Source: Bacteroidales bacterium (GTDB taxonomy: Bacteria > Bacteroidota > Bacteroidia > Bacteroidales > UBA4417). From it: a stretch of 64,000 nucleotides of DNA. Each line of letters starts with the position of its first letter. Position 1 is the stretch's first letter. Under the pieces are notes generated by a model, which did not search any database, was not told the DNA's origin, and worked only from the letters and a program-made list of their open reading frames with translations. The translations under genes and the position numbers were made by a program. Location: assembly GCA_016707705.1 (NCBI GenBank), contig JADJHD010000001.1:186001-250000 (forward strand), in the 5' to 3' direction. Shown here in pieces: positions 25,810-36,300 of this stretch.

Positions 25810-26373
25810 ATGATTTTGCCGATTGTTGCTTTTGGCCATCCCAATCTCCGTAAAGTATCTGTTGAAATTACCCGGGAATATCCTGGTCTTGAACAATTTA
25901 TTGCCGATATGTGGGAAACCATGTATTATTCGGTGGGTGTTGGACTGGCTGCTCCTCAGGTTAACCGTCAGATTCGGTTGTTCGTGATTGATGCGACTCC
26001 CTATGAAAAACAGTACCCTGAAGCAGCAGGCTTCAAAAAGGTGTTTATCAATGCAAAAATTGTTGAACAAAGAGGTGAAGAATGGCTTTACAATGAAGGC
26101 TGTCTGAGTATCCCCGATATTCATGAGGATGTTTCACGTCCTGCCGAAGTTCATCTTACATGGTATGATGAAAACTTTGAATTTCATGATGAATGGATAA
26201 GTGGAATCAATGCAAGGGTTATTCAGCATGAATATGATCACCTTGAGGGAATCCTGTTCGTTGATAAGATTCATTCACTTCGCAGGATTATGCTCAAGCG
26301 GAAATTAACTGACATTTCGAAGGGTGATTTAGAAGTAGCTTACAGAATGATTCTTCCTCCAAGAAAACGGTAA
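25810..26373 (+). CDS. def: Peptide deformylase
   Basis: The 187-residue enzyme has all three deformylase motifs: GVGLAAPQVN, EGCLSIP with the metal-binding Cys, and QHEYDHLEG with two metal-binding His and the catalytic Glu. It removes the formyl group from nascent proteins. The length and the insert between the first two motifs (PYEKQYPEAAGFKK) are normal for the phylum. Confidence 0.96.
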   Translation: MILPIVAFGHPNLRKVSVEITREYPGLEQFIADMWETMYYSVGVGLAAPQVNRQIRLFVIDATPYEKQYPEAAGFKKVFINAKIVEQRGEEWLYNEGCLSIPDIHEDVSRPAEVHLTWYDENFEFHDEWISGINARVIQHEYDHLEGILFVDKIHSLRRIMLKRKLTDISKGDLEVAYRMILPPRKR

Positions 26374-26496
26374 ATTTTTATATTAACTTGTTTTTCAATA
26401 TCATATAACTATTTTCTTGCTGATTTTGCTCCTTACTGCAGGTATTGTTTGCATACTACAGTTTTTCTAAATTTGTGAAATCATTACTCTTGAGAT

Positions 26497-27054
26497 ATGA
26501 AATACTTATTCTTTATTTTGTTTTTAGGAATCCTGATTTTATCGTCATGTATGAGTCCCAGAGACCGTATGGTCCTTCGAATCACAGAACTTGAAAAGAA
26601 ATATGGTAATCTTCCTCAGCAGGATACCAATCAGGTAAAGGAAATCATCAATGCCTACCAGAACTTTGCTCAGCGCTACCCTGAAGATTCAATGGCATCA
26701 GAGTACCTTTTCAGGGCTGCCGGTGCCTGCCTCAATGACAAACGTCTGATTCAATCGCTTGAACTGTATTGTTTTGTTGAAAATGAATATCCCAATGCCT
26801 ATAGGGCACCGTTTTCCCTTTTCTCAAGGGCATTTATTTTTGAGAATTACATTAAGGATTTTAATCAGGCTGACAGGCTTTATTTGCTTTTTATAAAGAA
26901 GTATCCCCAGCATGAAATGAAACATGACGCTGAGATTGCCAGGGAATATGTTGGCAGGTCAATAAGGGAGATGCTGAATGATATGACAACAAAGGAAATG
27001 CGAGATACGGTTATAAGCCTGAAACCAATCAGTTCAATTGGTACCCTGGATTAA
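26497..27054 (+). CDS. TPR-like lipoprotein
   Basis: The 185-residue protein begins with a lipoprotein signal (FILFLGILILSSC), with lipidation expected at the Cys of LSSC. The rest is helical, with TPR-like units around residues 45-150 (EIINAYQNFAQRYPEDSMASEYLF, ADRLYLLFIKKYPQHEMKHDAE), the pattern of BamD/YbgF-like periplasmic scaffolds. It is shorter than BamD, so I do not assign that role. It follows def by 123 bases and is convergent with cdaA. Confidence 0.8.
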   Translation: MKYLFFILFLGILILSSCMSPRDRMVLRITELEKKYGNLPQQDTNQVKEIINAYQNFAQRYPEDSMASEYLFRAAGACLNDKRLIQSLELYCFVENEYPNAYRAPFSLFSRAFIFENYIKDFNQADRLYLLFIKKYPQHEMKHDAEIAREYVGRSIREMLNDMTTKEMRDTVISLKPISSIGTLD

Positions 27055-27062
27055 ACCTGAAA

Positions 27063-27854
27063 TTATTTTCCTGAAAAATCTTCTGTCAGGGCGCTCTTCA
27101 GTCCTGAAGCCTTAACATCCATTGAAAGAAGTCCATCCTTGCAATAGGAGATTTTTCCCGTTTGTTCTGAAACAATGATTGCAATGGCATCAGTTCTCTC
27201 TGTTATTCCTATTGCGGATCGATGCCTTAATCCAAGCTCTGAAGGCAAATCGGTGCTTGAGGTCACGGGCAGAATGCATCGCGCAGCACGTATACGATTT
27301 TCTGATATGATTACCGCTCCGTCATGCAATGGGTTGTTTTTATAAAAGATGCTTTCAATCAATTGGTCAGTAATCAAACTGTCTATTTCCATTCCTGTAT
27401 CTGTGTACTCCGTAAGATCGTTTCTCCGGGCGACTACTATGAGCGCACCAGTGTTGAGCAACGACATGCGCTGGCAGGCTTGAACAACCGGTTCTATTTC
27501 CGATAAATCCTCAGTTCTCAAATTGACTTTCCAAAACAGGAATTTCCCCCGGTTTCGTTTTACAAAGCCCGGCGAACCAATTGCCAGCAAAAATTTTCGG
27601 ATCTCAGGCTGGAATACCACAATAAAAGCAATGAATCCAACGGATATAAATGCGCCCAGAAGATCACTCAGCAAATCCATTCCCAGTGATTTTACGATTC
27701 GCCATAAGGCAAATATTGCAAGAATACCCAGGAAAATGTTTACTGCAGCTGTACCTTTCAGTAAATTGTACAGAGAATACAATAGTAAAGCAACTAGCAG
27801 GATGTCAATAACATCCAGAACCCTGATATGCAGAAATAAATTTACCATCTCCAA
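27063..27854 (-). CDS. cdaA: Diadenylate cyclase CdaA
   Basis: The 263-residue protein has three N-terminal transmembrane helices (residues 8-75) and a DisA_N/DAC catalytic domain with the two signature motifs, NPLHDGAVIISENRI and LGLRHRSAIGITE. It makes the second messenger c-di-AMP from two ATP at the membrane. The gene lies downstream of folP on the same strand, separated by 115 bases, an arrangement common in Bacteroidota. No separate CdaR-type regulator gene is present next to it. Confidence 0.95.
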   Translation of the reverse strand: MEMVNLFLHIRVLDVIDILLVALLLYSLYNLLKGTAAVNIFLGILAIFALWRIVKSLGMDLLSDLLGAFISVGFIAFIVVFQPEIRKFLLAIGSPGFVKRNRGKFLFWKVNLRTEDLSEIEPVVQACQRMSLLNTGALIVVARRNDLTEYTDTGMEIDSLITDQLIESIFYKNNPLHDGAVIISENRIRAARCILPVTSSTDLPSELGLRHRSAIGITERTDAIAIIVSEQTGKISYCKDGLLSMDVKASGLKSALTEDFSGK

Positions 27855-27969
27855 TTTTGCTGTTTTACTTCCTTCATCAGATATTAAAGCAAAAGATTCA
27901 TCGTAAAGATACGTAAATCACTCAATAGCCAAGATATTTGTACTACAATAGAAATCACATTTTTCAGGC

Positions 27970-28845
27970 TTATTCTGATTGTACTTCCTTATAAGATCTA
28001 ACTACCTTAATCACCTGACTTGCTTCCTTAACATCATGCACCCTGAGAATATCTGCCCCGTTCAGAAGAGCAAGTGTATTCAAAACCCCGGTTGCATGCA
28101 AGGCTTCCTGCGGCTTGATATCAAGGAGCCTGCAAACCATCGACTTGCGGCTAAGTCCTACTAAAATTGGCTGTCCCAACGCTTTGAACCTGTTCAATTG
28201 CTGCAGCAGGATGTAGTTATGTTCAAGCGTTTTCCCAAATCCAAATCCGGGATCCACAATAAGCTGATTTACACCTGATTTATTAAACTTTTCCAGAGAA
28301 GTCCTGAAGAAATCCAATACATCCTCAACCACATTATTATAGGAAGGCTGAAGTTGCATGGTTTCCGGAGTACCTTGCATATGCATCATGACGTAAGGGA
28401 GTCTGATCTCGGAAATGACTTCCAGCATTCTGCCATCCATTGTGCCTCCAGAAATATCATTGATTATGGATGCTCCTTCATTGAAAGCCATTCTGGCTAC
28501 TGCCGATCTGTATGTGTCCACCGAAATGAAGATATCCCTAAACTGCCTGCTAAGCTGAGAAAGGACTTCAGAAATCCGCTGCATCTCTTCCATTTCAGGT
28601 ATACCCACTGAACCTGGCCTTGTAGAAATTGCTCCTACATCAATGATATGAGCCCCTTCTTCAAGCATCCGCTCCGCCTGTTTCAGATATTGAGCGGGCA
28701 ACAAATATTTCCCTCCATCAAAAAAAGAGTCTTCAGTAATATTTAAAATCCCCATAATCAGGGGTTCCTGAAAACTGAGGATTTTATCCCCAATATGAAA
28801 GGCTCTTGAGTCGGAAAATTCTGTATTTTTATCTCTTGATTCCAT
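27970..28845 (-). CDS. folP: Dihydropteroate synthase
   Basis: The 291-residue TIM-barrel enzyme shows the pterin-binding signatures: IMGILNITEDSFFDGGKY, GAHIIDVGAISTRPGS, ASIINDISGG, LIVDPGFGFGKTLEHN and GLSRKSMV. It condenses p-aminobenzoate with the pterin diphosphate in folate synthesis and is the sulfonamide target. A minus-strand TAACTTTG box (28881-28874) lies about 30 bases upstream of the start. It is divergent from the DUF1599 gene. Confidence 0.96.
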   Translation of the reverse strand: MESRDKNTEFSDSRAFHIGDKILSFQEPLIMGILNITEDSFFDGGKYLLPAQYLKQAERMLEEGAHIIDVGAISTRPGSVGIPEMEEMQRISEVLSQLSRQFRDIFISVDTYRSAVARMAFNEGASIINDISGGTMDGRMLEVISEIRLPYVMMHMQGTPETMQLQPSYNNVVEDVLDFFRTSLEKFNKSGVNQLIVDPGFGFGKTLEHNYILLQQLNRFKALGQPILVGLSRKSMVCRLLDIKPQEALHATGVLNTLALLNGADILRVHDVKEASQVIKVVRSYKEVQSE

Positions 28846-28889
28846 AGCTACGGCTACACACTATATTGAACCGCAAAGTTACTGATTCC

Positions 28890-29438
28890 ATGCCTTCTAA
28901 AACGCCTGAACAATACGATAAGGTAATTGACCTGTGCAAAAATGTATTCATGCCAAAAATGCGTGATTATGGTACAGCCTGGAGGATTCTTCGCACATCA
29001 TCACTCACTGATCAGATTTATATCAAGGCCAGCCGTATCCGAAGCATTCAGGAAAAAGGCCTCAGCAAGGTTAATGAAGGAATTGCCGATGAGTTCATTG
29101 GTATCATCAATTACTCCATCATGGCTCTCATACAGCTGAAACTTGGTGTTGCCGAAGAACCCCATATGGATGCCGCCTTCACTGAGAATCTTTATATGTC
29201 GTATGCACTGGAAGCAAAAAGCCTGATGGCTGATAAGAATCATGATTACGATGAGGCATGGCGACAAATGAGAATCAGTTCACTTACTGACATTATACTG
29301 ATGAAGCTCCTCCGAATCAAACAGATTGAAGATAACAATGGAATTACGGTTATCTCGGAGGGACTGGATGCCAACTACCTTGATATCATAAATTACTCAG
29401 TTTTTGCCATGATTCTTATGGATGAATCAGGCAGGTAA
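28890..29438 (+). CDS. DUF1599 protein with two tandem copies of the domain
   Basis: The ATG at 28890 (MPSKTPEQYDK) is preferred over a TTG eight codons upstream, giving 182 residues. The protein consists of two similar halves of about 75 residues. In each, a DYxxAWRxxRxSSLTD helix, then a K-x3-RI-x-I segment, then EGxxxxxxxIINYS-x-x-A-x-I are repeated with the same spacing. DUF1599 has been linked to nucleotide-modification proteins; the function is unproven. No signal peptide is present. It leads a plus-strand cluster with the DoxX-like gene 15 bases downstream. Confidence 0.9.
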   Translation: MPSKTPEQYDKVIDLCKNVFMPKMRDYGTAWRILRTSSLTDQIYIKASRIRSIQEKGLSKVNEGIADEFIGIINYSIMALIQLKLGVAEEPHMDAAFTENLYMSYALEAKSLMADKNHDYDEAWRQMRISSLTDIILMKLLRIKQIEDNNGITVISEGLDANYLDIINYSVFAMILMDESGR

Positions 29439-29453
29439 TTAAAGACCATAAGC

Positions 29454-30557
29454 ATGAAAATACTTGCCAATATTAGCCGGATTCTTACCGGAATGGTATT
29501 TATGTTCTCGGGATTCGTTAAAGGTGTCGATCCCCTGGGAACAGCATACCGCTTTGAGGATTATTTCATTGCCTACCATTGGGAATTCCTCATGCCTCTC
29601 GCTTTGTTCTTTTCCATTGCAATGTGCACCCTTGAATTTTCAATAGGGGCCATGTTGTTTCTGAATTTCCGGACCAAGCTTGCTTCCTGGCTTCTGCTGC
29701 TCATGATGATATTCTTTACCTGCCTTACCTTTTATGATGCTCTCTACACTCCGGTTCCTGATTGCGGCTGCTTTGGCGATGCCATCAAACTCACAAACTG
29801 GGAAACCTTCTACAAGAATATCGTCCTCATTATATTGGCGATAATAGTATTCAGATACAGGAATAAGTTTAAAGGCTGGTTTAAACCCAATATTCAATGG
29901 AGCGCTGTTGTTGCTGTGATTCTTGCTTTTGCAGGCTTCTGCTTTTATTGCTTCATGCACCTGCCCGTTGTTGACTTTACTGAATGGAAAGCCGGACATA
30001 AACTTTATGCTGACAATCCACAGCCGGTTAAGTATTTCCTCACTTATAAAAATAAGAAAAGTGGAGAAAAGAAGGAATACCTATCTCCAAACTACCCTTA
30101 TAATGATAGCGTTTGGATGGCTAACTGGGAATTCGACAGTCAAAGGGTGGAAGACCCAAATGAGTATTATGGGAAATCACTGGTCATAACTGATACCCTC
30201 CAGACTCCCGTTACTGAATCAATCATACGGAATCCTGGCTATCAGGTGATTATTAACTCATACGAATTGAAAACCAGCAATATTGAAGCTTTTAAGAGGA
30301 TCAATGAGTTAAGCCGTCAACTCTCTGAACAGGGAATACCTACAGCCGTGCTGGTGAGCGCTGAGCCCTCGGAAATTGTTTCATTCCAGAAAACAAATGG
30401 CTTATCGATGGAATTTTATACTGCCGATGATATTTTGTTAAAAACAATGGTTCGTTCAAATCCTGGAATGATGGTTCTGAAAGGTGGTGTTATTCTTGAT
30501 AAATGGCATTGGCGCGATATACCTGATTATGAGGGTTTCCGAAAGATGTTTCCTTAA
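29454..30557 (+). CDS. DoxX/MauE-like membrane protein of the BT_3928 family
   Basis: The 367-residue protein has four transmembrane helices in residues 1-165, with the DoxX-like start RILTGMVFMFSGFVKGVDPLG and the cysteine pair PDCGCFGDA typical of MauE-like proteins acting near thiol chemistry. The C-terminal 190 residues are soluble and periplasmic or cytoplasmic, with a thioredoxin-like look (GIPTAVLVSAEPSEIVSFQ, GMMVLKGGVILDKWHWRDIP) but no CxxC. The family is found next to DUF1599 and tpiA in many Bacteroidota. Its role is unknown; thiol or quinone redox is an inference. Confidence 0.85.
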   Translation: MKILANISRILTGMVFMFSGFVKGVDPLGTAYRFEDYFIAYHWEFLMPLALFFSIAMCTLEFSIGAMLFLNFRTKLASWLLLLMMIFFTCLTFYDALYTPVPDCGCFGDAIKLTNWETFYKNIVLIILAIIVFRYRNKFKGWFKPNIQWSAVVAVILAFAGFCFYCFMHLPVVDFTEWKAGHKLYADNPQPVKYFLTYKNKKSGEKKEYLSPNYPYNDSVWMANWEFDSQRVEDPNEYYGKSLVITDTLQTPVTESIIRNPGYQVIINSYELKTSNIEAFKRINELSRQLSEQGIPTAVLVSAEPSEIVSFQKTNGLSMEFYTADDILLKTMVRSNPGMMVLKGGVILDKWHWRDIPDYEGFRKMFP

Positions 30558-30577
30558 TTATTGCCTTTAATAAATTT

Positions 30578-31660
30578 ATGCTGGCCTATATCCTAAAAAG
30601 ACTTTTCTACGGATTCCTTGTGCTTTTCGGGGTAATTACGCTGGTATTCTTTCTGTTTAATGTGCTTCCCGGTGATCCGGCCCGAATGATGCTGGGACAA
30701 AGGGCGGATATATCATCGGTCGAAGCCATCAACCGGGATCTGGGCAGGGATAAACCTTTGTTTGAGCAGTACCTTGGCTTTCTGAATGATGTTTCACCAA
30801 TATCCTACCATCAGTTCAGGGATTCTTCAAGTTCATATTTTCTGGATCCTGCCAAGTATACCAGATCCATTAAACTAATCTCTGCAGGCTCATCATCAGG
30901 TTTGGTTGCAAAAGTTCCCTATTTGCGCCGATCCTATCAAAGCAAAAGGCCTGTTTCCGATATCCTGACAGATGCTTTTCCTCCAACCATGATTCTTGCC
31001 ACTGTTGCTATGATTGCTGCCACAATTCTCGGGCTCATACTGGGAATTCTCAGTGCTCTATATAAGGATAGCCTGTTCGATAAATCAGCCCTCGTGCTTT
31101 CAGTCTTTGGTATGTCATTGCCTTCCTTCTTTGCTGCAATTCTGGTTGCCTGGCTTTTTGCCTATGTGCTGGCCGATTTTACAGGACTCAGCATGTTTGG
31201 CAGTCTGTATACAGTTGATGATTTTGGACGCGGAGAATACATTGATTGGAAAAACCTTATTCTTCCGGCTTTCACACTTGCAATCCGCCCTCTGGCTATT
31301 ATTACAGAACTTGTGCGTTCCTCAATGCTGGATGTGCTTTCACAGGATTATATCCGGACAGCCAGGGCAAAAGGAGTATCGAATCTCAGCATAATACTAA
31401 ACCATGCATTGAAGAATGCACTGAATCCTGTGGTGACTGCAGTTACCGGATGGTTCGCGTCATTGATGGCAGGTGCAGTATTTGTTGAATATGTTTTCGA
31501 CTGGAAAGGGATCGGTGTCGTAATAGTTGACGCTTTGGAGAAATATGATTTCCCGGTAGTTATGGGAGCGGTACTATTCATATCCGTTATCTTGATAATT
31601 ATCAATATTTTTGTAGACCTTGCATACGGGGTGCTGGATCCGAGGATACGGTACTCCTGA
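30578..31660 (+). CDS. ABC transporter permease, DppB/OppB family, without a partner
   Basis: The 360-residue inner-membrane protein has the family N-terminus (LAYILKRLFYGFLVLFGVITLVFF, then LPGDPARMMLG). Six transmembrane helices follow, with the EAA-like coupling motif DYIRTARAKGVSNLSIILNHALKNAL and the end FVDLAYGVLDPRIRYS. A periplasmic loop of about 65 residues (near 60-125) is somewhat long. Such permeases import peptides or nickel with a second permease, ATPases and a binding protein. None of these is in the window, so the partners must lie elsewhere. It starts 20 bases after the DoxX-like gene. Confidence 0.9.
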   Translation: MLAYILKRLFYGFLVLFGVITLVFFLFNVLPGDPARMMLGQRADISSVEAINRDLGRDKPLFEQYLGFLNDVSPISYHQFRDSSSSYFLDPAKYTRSIKLISAGSSSGLVAKVPYLRRSYQSKRPVSDILTDAFPPTMILATVAMIAATILGLILGILSALYKDSLFDKSALVLSVFGMSLPSFFAAILVAWLFAYVLADFTGLSMFGSLYTVDDFGRGEYIDWKNLILPAFTLAIRPLAIITELVRSSMLDVLSQDYIRTARAKGVSNLSIILNHALKNALNPVVTAVTGWFASLMAGAVFVEYVFDWKGIGVVIVDALEKYDFPVVMGAVLFISVILIIINIFVDLAYGVLDPRIRYS

Positions 31661-31715
31661 AATAGCTGATATCACTGAAAATACTTTGTAAGAATATATT
31701 AAACAAAAAATTAAA

Positions 31716-32477
31716 ATGAGAAAGAAAATTGTAGCCGGTAACTGGAAAATGAACAAAACATTTCAGGAAGCTGATGACTTGTTGTTCGAAATTGCTGATG
31801 AACTGAATGATAAAGGCAGGGGAGAAGTTGATGTAATTATTTGCCCCCCTTTTCCTTATCTTGAAATGGCTTACGATATTGCTTCCGACAATGATTTCCT
31901 CGTTGGTGCACAAAACTTCAGTCAGTGGGAATCTGGTGCCTTTACTGGCGAAATTTCTGCTTCAATGCTGCACTCCATGGGAATTACCCATAGCATATTA
32001 GGTCACTCAGAAAGAAGAACCTATTTTGGAGAAACTGACAAGGTAATTGCGAAGAAAGTTGATCTCGCCCTTCAGCATAATGTAGTTCCCATCTATTGCT
32101 GTGGTGAAGTACTGGCTGAAAGGGAAGCCGGACGCCATTTCGATGTTGTGAGGCAGCAGGTTGATGAAGCTCTTTTCCACCTTGGCAAGGAAGCTATACA
32201 AATGGTCATAGTTGCCTATGAACCGGTTTGGGCAATTGGAACTGGTGTGACAGCAAGCTCTGAACAGGCACAGGAAATGCATGCCTTCATCAGGGGACTC
32301 TTTACTCAGAAATATGGAGCTGAAGTTTCAGCTGAGATTTCAATTCTTTACGGTGGCAGTTGCAACGCCAAGAATGCAGCCGAACTGTTTTCAAATCCCG
32401 ATGTGGATGGCGGACTGATTGGTGGTGCATCACTTAAGGCTGCTGATTTTGTTGCCATTGTGAATTCATTTGAATAA
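31716..32477 (+). CDS. tpiA: Triosephosphate isomerase
   Basis: The 253-residue TIM barrel has the substrate lysine in NWKMNKT, the electrophilic His in ILGHSERRTYFGE, the catalytic Glu in VAYEPVWAIGTG and the phosphate loop YGGSC plus GGLIGGASL. It interconverts dihydroxyacetone phosphate and glyceraldehyde 3-phosphate. It lies 55 bases after the ABC permease gene and 60 bases before prmA. Confidence 0.97.
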   Translation: MRKKIVAGNWKMNKTFQEADDLLFEIADELNDKGRGEVDVIICPPFPYLEMAYDIASDNDFLVGAQNFSQWESGAFTGEISASMLHSMGITHSILGHSERRTYFGETDKVIAKKVDLALQHNVVPIYCCGEVLAEREAGRHFDVVRQQVDEALFHLGKEAIQMVIVAYEPVWAIGTGVTASSEQAQEMHAFIRGLFTQKYGAEVSAEISILYGGSCNAKNAAELFSNPDVDGGLIGGASLKAADFVAIVNSFE

Positions 32478-32537
32478 CATACTGTAGCTTGCACTTTCCC
32501 TGACCTGACTTATGTTGAGGTCTAATTTTACTTTACT

Positions 32538-33377
32538 ATGGACTACTTCGAATTTAAATGCATTCCAACTCATGGTAGCCAGGTGAACGGGGTTTTAATT
32601 GCCCGTCTTGGCGAACTTGGATTTGAAAGCTTTGTAGAGAATGAAGAGGATATTCTGGCATATATTCCGTTCAATGGTCTGACTGATTCACTCAGAATGG
32701 CATTGAAGGGCCCTGAAATCAGTGAGTTGATCACTGCTTCAGAACTCAACCTGATCAAGGATCAAAACTGGAATGCCGTTTGGGAAAGTGCCTATGAACC
32801 AGTAAGGATGGGAAATCAATGCCTGGTAAGAGCACCTTTTCATTCTTCAGATTCTCAGGTGGAATATGAGATAGTCATTGAACCCAAAATGTCGTTCGGG
32901 ACTGCACATCATGAAACAACCCGTTTGATGTTGAAGTATGTTCTCGAAACAGAGCTTCATGGAAAAAGCCTTCTGGACATGGGAAGCGGAACTGCAGTAT
33001 TAGCAATTCTTGCTTCCATGAAGGGGGCTGCTCCCGTTCTCGCCATAGATAACGATGAATGGGCTTACCGAAATGCACTTGAAAATGTGGAAGGCAATAA
33101 AGCCGGTGCAGTTGAAGTTATGCTTGGAGATGCCTCCAGTCTGAAGGGTAGAAGTTTTGATATAATTCTTGCCAATATCAACCGGAATATTCTTTTGAAT
33201 GATATTCCGGCATATCGTTTGGCTCTTAATTCAGGCGGATTTCTCTTCATTAGCGGGTTCTACGATACCGATCTTGATATGCTGAAAGAAAAAGCAAAAG
33301 AAAATAAGTTGCAATTTCTTTCAAGTCAAACAGATAATAAATGGACTGCCGCCTGTTTTAAAGTTGTCGAATTCTGA
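32538..33377 (+). CDS. prmA: Ribosomal protein L11 methyltransferase
   Basis: The 279-residue protein has a small N-terminal substrate domain and a class I SAM-dependent methyltransferase domain with motif I LLDMGSGTAVLAILA, the acidic residue of AIDNDEWA and the PrmA signature DIILANINRNILL. It trimethylates L11. The C-terminus (LSSQTDNKWTAACFKV) is normal. The next gene follows after 18 bases. Confidence 0.94.
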   Translation: MDYFEFKCIPTHGSQVNGVLIARLGELGFESFVENEEDILAYIPFNGLTDSLRMALKGPEISELITASELNLIKDQNWNAVWESAYEPVRMGNQCLVRAPFHSSDSQVEYEIVIEPKMSFGTAHHETTRLMLKYVLETELHGKSLLDMGSGTAVLAILASMKGAAPVLAIDNDEWAYRNALENVEGNKAGAVEVMLGDASSLKGRSFDIILANINRNILLNDIPAYRLALNSGGFLFISGFYDTDLDMLKEKAKENKLQFLSSQTDNKWTAACFKVVEF

Positions 33378-33395
33378 TTTTTCCTGAACAAATAA

Positions 33396-36300
33396 ATGAA
33401 AAAACAGATTGTTCTGATTCTTGTCTTCTTCATTCTCCTTACCAGTTTGGTAAAGGCACAGGACAAGCACAGGATTTTTTCAGTGGATTCACTTTTTATT
33501 GGTGACCTCACTGAGAAGTTCCAGGGTGTAGGCGATTACAATGAAAAAGATGCCAGAACAACTCTTTCAAACATAAATTATCTCTGGACTTCCAGCCTCA
33601 TCCTGCCAAAACAACAGGTACAGCTGATGGAAATATGTTCTATCCTTCAGCTTCAGAAACTGTCAGTTGCTCCATATTTTCTTGATTATCTGAATGCCGT
33701 CAACATATTGGTTCGACGCAACACAGAAGAGGAGACTTTTGATGTGTTTCATAAATCTGTGAAATATTGCCTTGAAGGTAAGAGTCCTACCCGAAACGTT
33801 ACAGCATATCTCTCAAAAATAAATCTTGTCCTTGAAAGCGCTGCACTTGAAAAATCCACTACTGATGCGTGGTATTGCAGAAATGCAACCTATAAAATAG
33901 CATTCGATACAGTGCCTTGTATAGATTTTTCAGGTTTGACCCTTTCCTGTGTCAGCCGTAATGATAGTGCCTGCATCTATAATACAAAAGGCCGTTATTA
34001 TCCGCTTATTCAAAAATGGATAGGAGAAGGTGGAAAGGTATACTGGGATAGGGTAGGATTATCGAGGGATGAGGTTTATGCCACGCTTTCAGATTATGTA
34101 ATTAACACCCGTGTCACCTTTTATTCAGCCGATTCTGTTGTAATGTACCACGGTGGTTTTGTCAAGAAGCCACTTAGAGGCAGGCTTGAGGACAGGGTAA
34201 TGGCTGACATTACTCCTGAAAGGGCTCTGTTTCCTGAATTTTCTATGTACAAGGGGAGCAGCGTTATCCTGAATCTGTTCAAGAATGTTGAATACGAAGG
34301 TGGTTTCTCGATTGAAGGCAACAGGGTAATTGGATTCCCCTCAGTATCCAGCCTGGCAAAAATCATGATAAGCCGGAATAATGCTCCATTCATTGAGCTT
34401 AGGTCAAAGGAATTTGTGATACGTCCGGATCGCTTTGTTTCTGCCAGGGCAATAGCTGTTATATACCTGGAAAACGATTCTATTTATCATCCTGGCGTTC
34501 AGGCCCGATATAATCTCGAAAACAATGAAATTGCCCTCAGCAGGGCAGAGGAAGGCCTTTCCCAGAGTCCCTTCTTTAACTCATATCACCATGTGGATAT
34601 GATACCGGAAGCAATGTACTGGAAACTGGATGATTCCAAAATCAGTTTTGAGGCTATCCGTGGTATCCGCAGCAAAGGGGAGGCTGTCTTTGAATCCTCC
34701 GATTACTTTTCAGCCTATCGCTTTGATAAACTTCAGGGAATTGATGAAGTGAATCCTGTCAATCAGGTTTCTTCCTATTCCAGACGACATTCTACCGACC
34801 GTTTCTATGCCGAGGATCTCGCCTCATTCCTTAAAAAACCAATAGAACAAGTTAGAGTTCAGTTGATTAAACTGGCAAATTCAGGATTTCTGATTTATGA
34901 CCTTGATGAAGATTTCGTACAGATAAAACCAAGATTGAATGAATTTCTTGCCTCTCACAATGGCGTTAAGGATTATGATATCATTCAGTTCAATTCCTAT
35001 GTGGAGAAAGGAAGTAATGCCGTTCTTGACCTGAAAACCCTTGACCTGACAATACTTGGAGTGCAGCAGGTAATGCTGAGTGATTCTCAGTTTGTTTATA
35101 TTGTTCCAAGAGATGGTAAGATTGTCCTGAAGAAAAACAGGGATTTTACCTTCGTGGGAAGAGTTCATGCCGGATTCTTTGATTTCTATGCACATGAATG
35201 CTCCTTTGATTACGGAAAATTCCTGATGAACCTTCCTCAGATTGATTCACTTGCATTATCTGTCCCCTCATGGGAGGTTGATCAGGGCGGCTATCGTCAC
35301 CTGGTCAGGGTTAAGAACGTTTTATCAGATATGAGTGGGTTGCTTGAGATTGACGCACCCGACAGTAAATCAGGCAGAAAATCCTTCCCGCAATATCCAA
35401 GGTTTACCAGCAAGGATATGAGTTATGTGTTCTTCGACAGAAAAAATATTGTTAAAGGTGTTTATAAAAGGGATAATTTCTACTATAGCGTTGACCCTTT
35501 CATTATGGATAGTCTGAACAGGCTGCCAGCTGAGAATGTCCAGTTCAGGGGACGGCTCTTTTCCGGTAATATGCTTCCTGATATCGTAGAGCCATTAACT
35601 GTTCAAAGAGATTATTCCCTTGGTTTCAAAAAGGTGCTTTCACCACCCGGATTACCTCTTTATGGAGGTAAGGGGATGTTCTCAGATACACTGAAATTGA
35701 GTAATAATGGACTTAGAGGCTCAGGAACGTTGAGTTATCTGACATCTGTTACTCATTCTCCGGATTTCCTTTTCTGCCCTGATTCTACTACTGGAAAGGT
35801 TAAGGATTATGATCTTGCAAAAAGAGTAGGAACCTCCGAAAATCCTGATGCTCAGGTGAAGGATGCAACCGTTAAATGGATGCCGGGAAAGGATGTGATG
35901 TATGTCAGCAATTCAGCCGGTGAGAAATTTAATATGTTCAATAATAAGGCAACCTTGAACGGGGATCTTGCTCTTTCACCATCAGGACTAAAGGGGAAAG
36001 GATTGCTTGCTTTTGAAGATGCAGAAGTAAAATCAAACACTTACACTTTTAACGCTGTTGCCTTCACTTCAGATACTGCTGATTTTACACTCTATACACC
36101 CGATCATAAGGAGGAAGCATTGAAAGTCCATGTGTTCAGGACCGAAATTGACTTTGCCAGAAGAGAAGGACATTTTACAGCGTCAGGAAAGGGGGCATTG
36201 ATGGAATTCCCTGTAAACAAAATCAATTGCGTAGTTGATGAGTTTGACTGGCTCATGGACAGGCGTCAGTTGCAGCTCGTTAACCAGACATCCTTTACTC

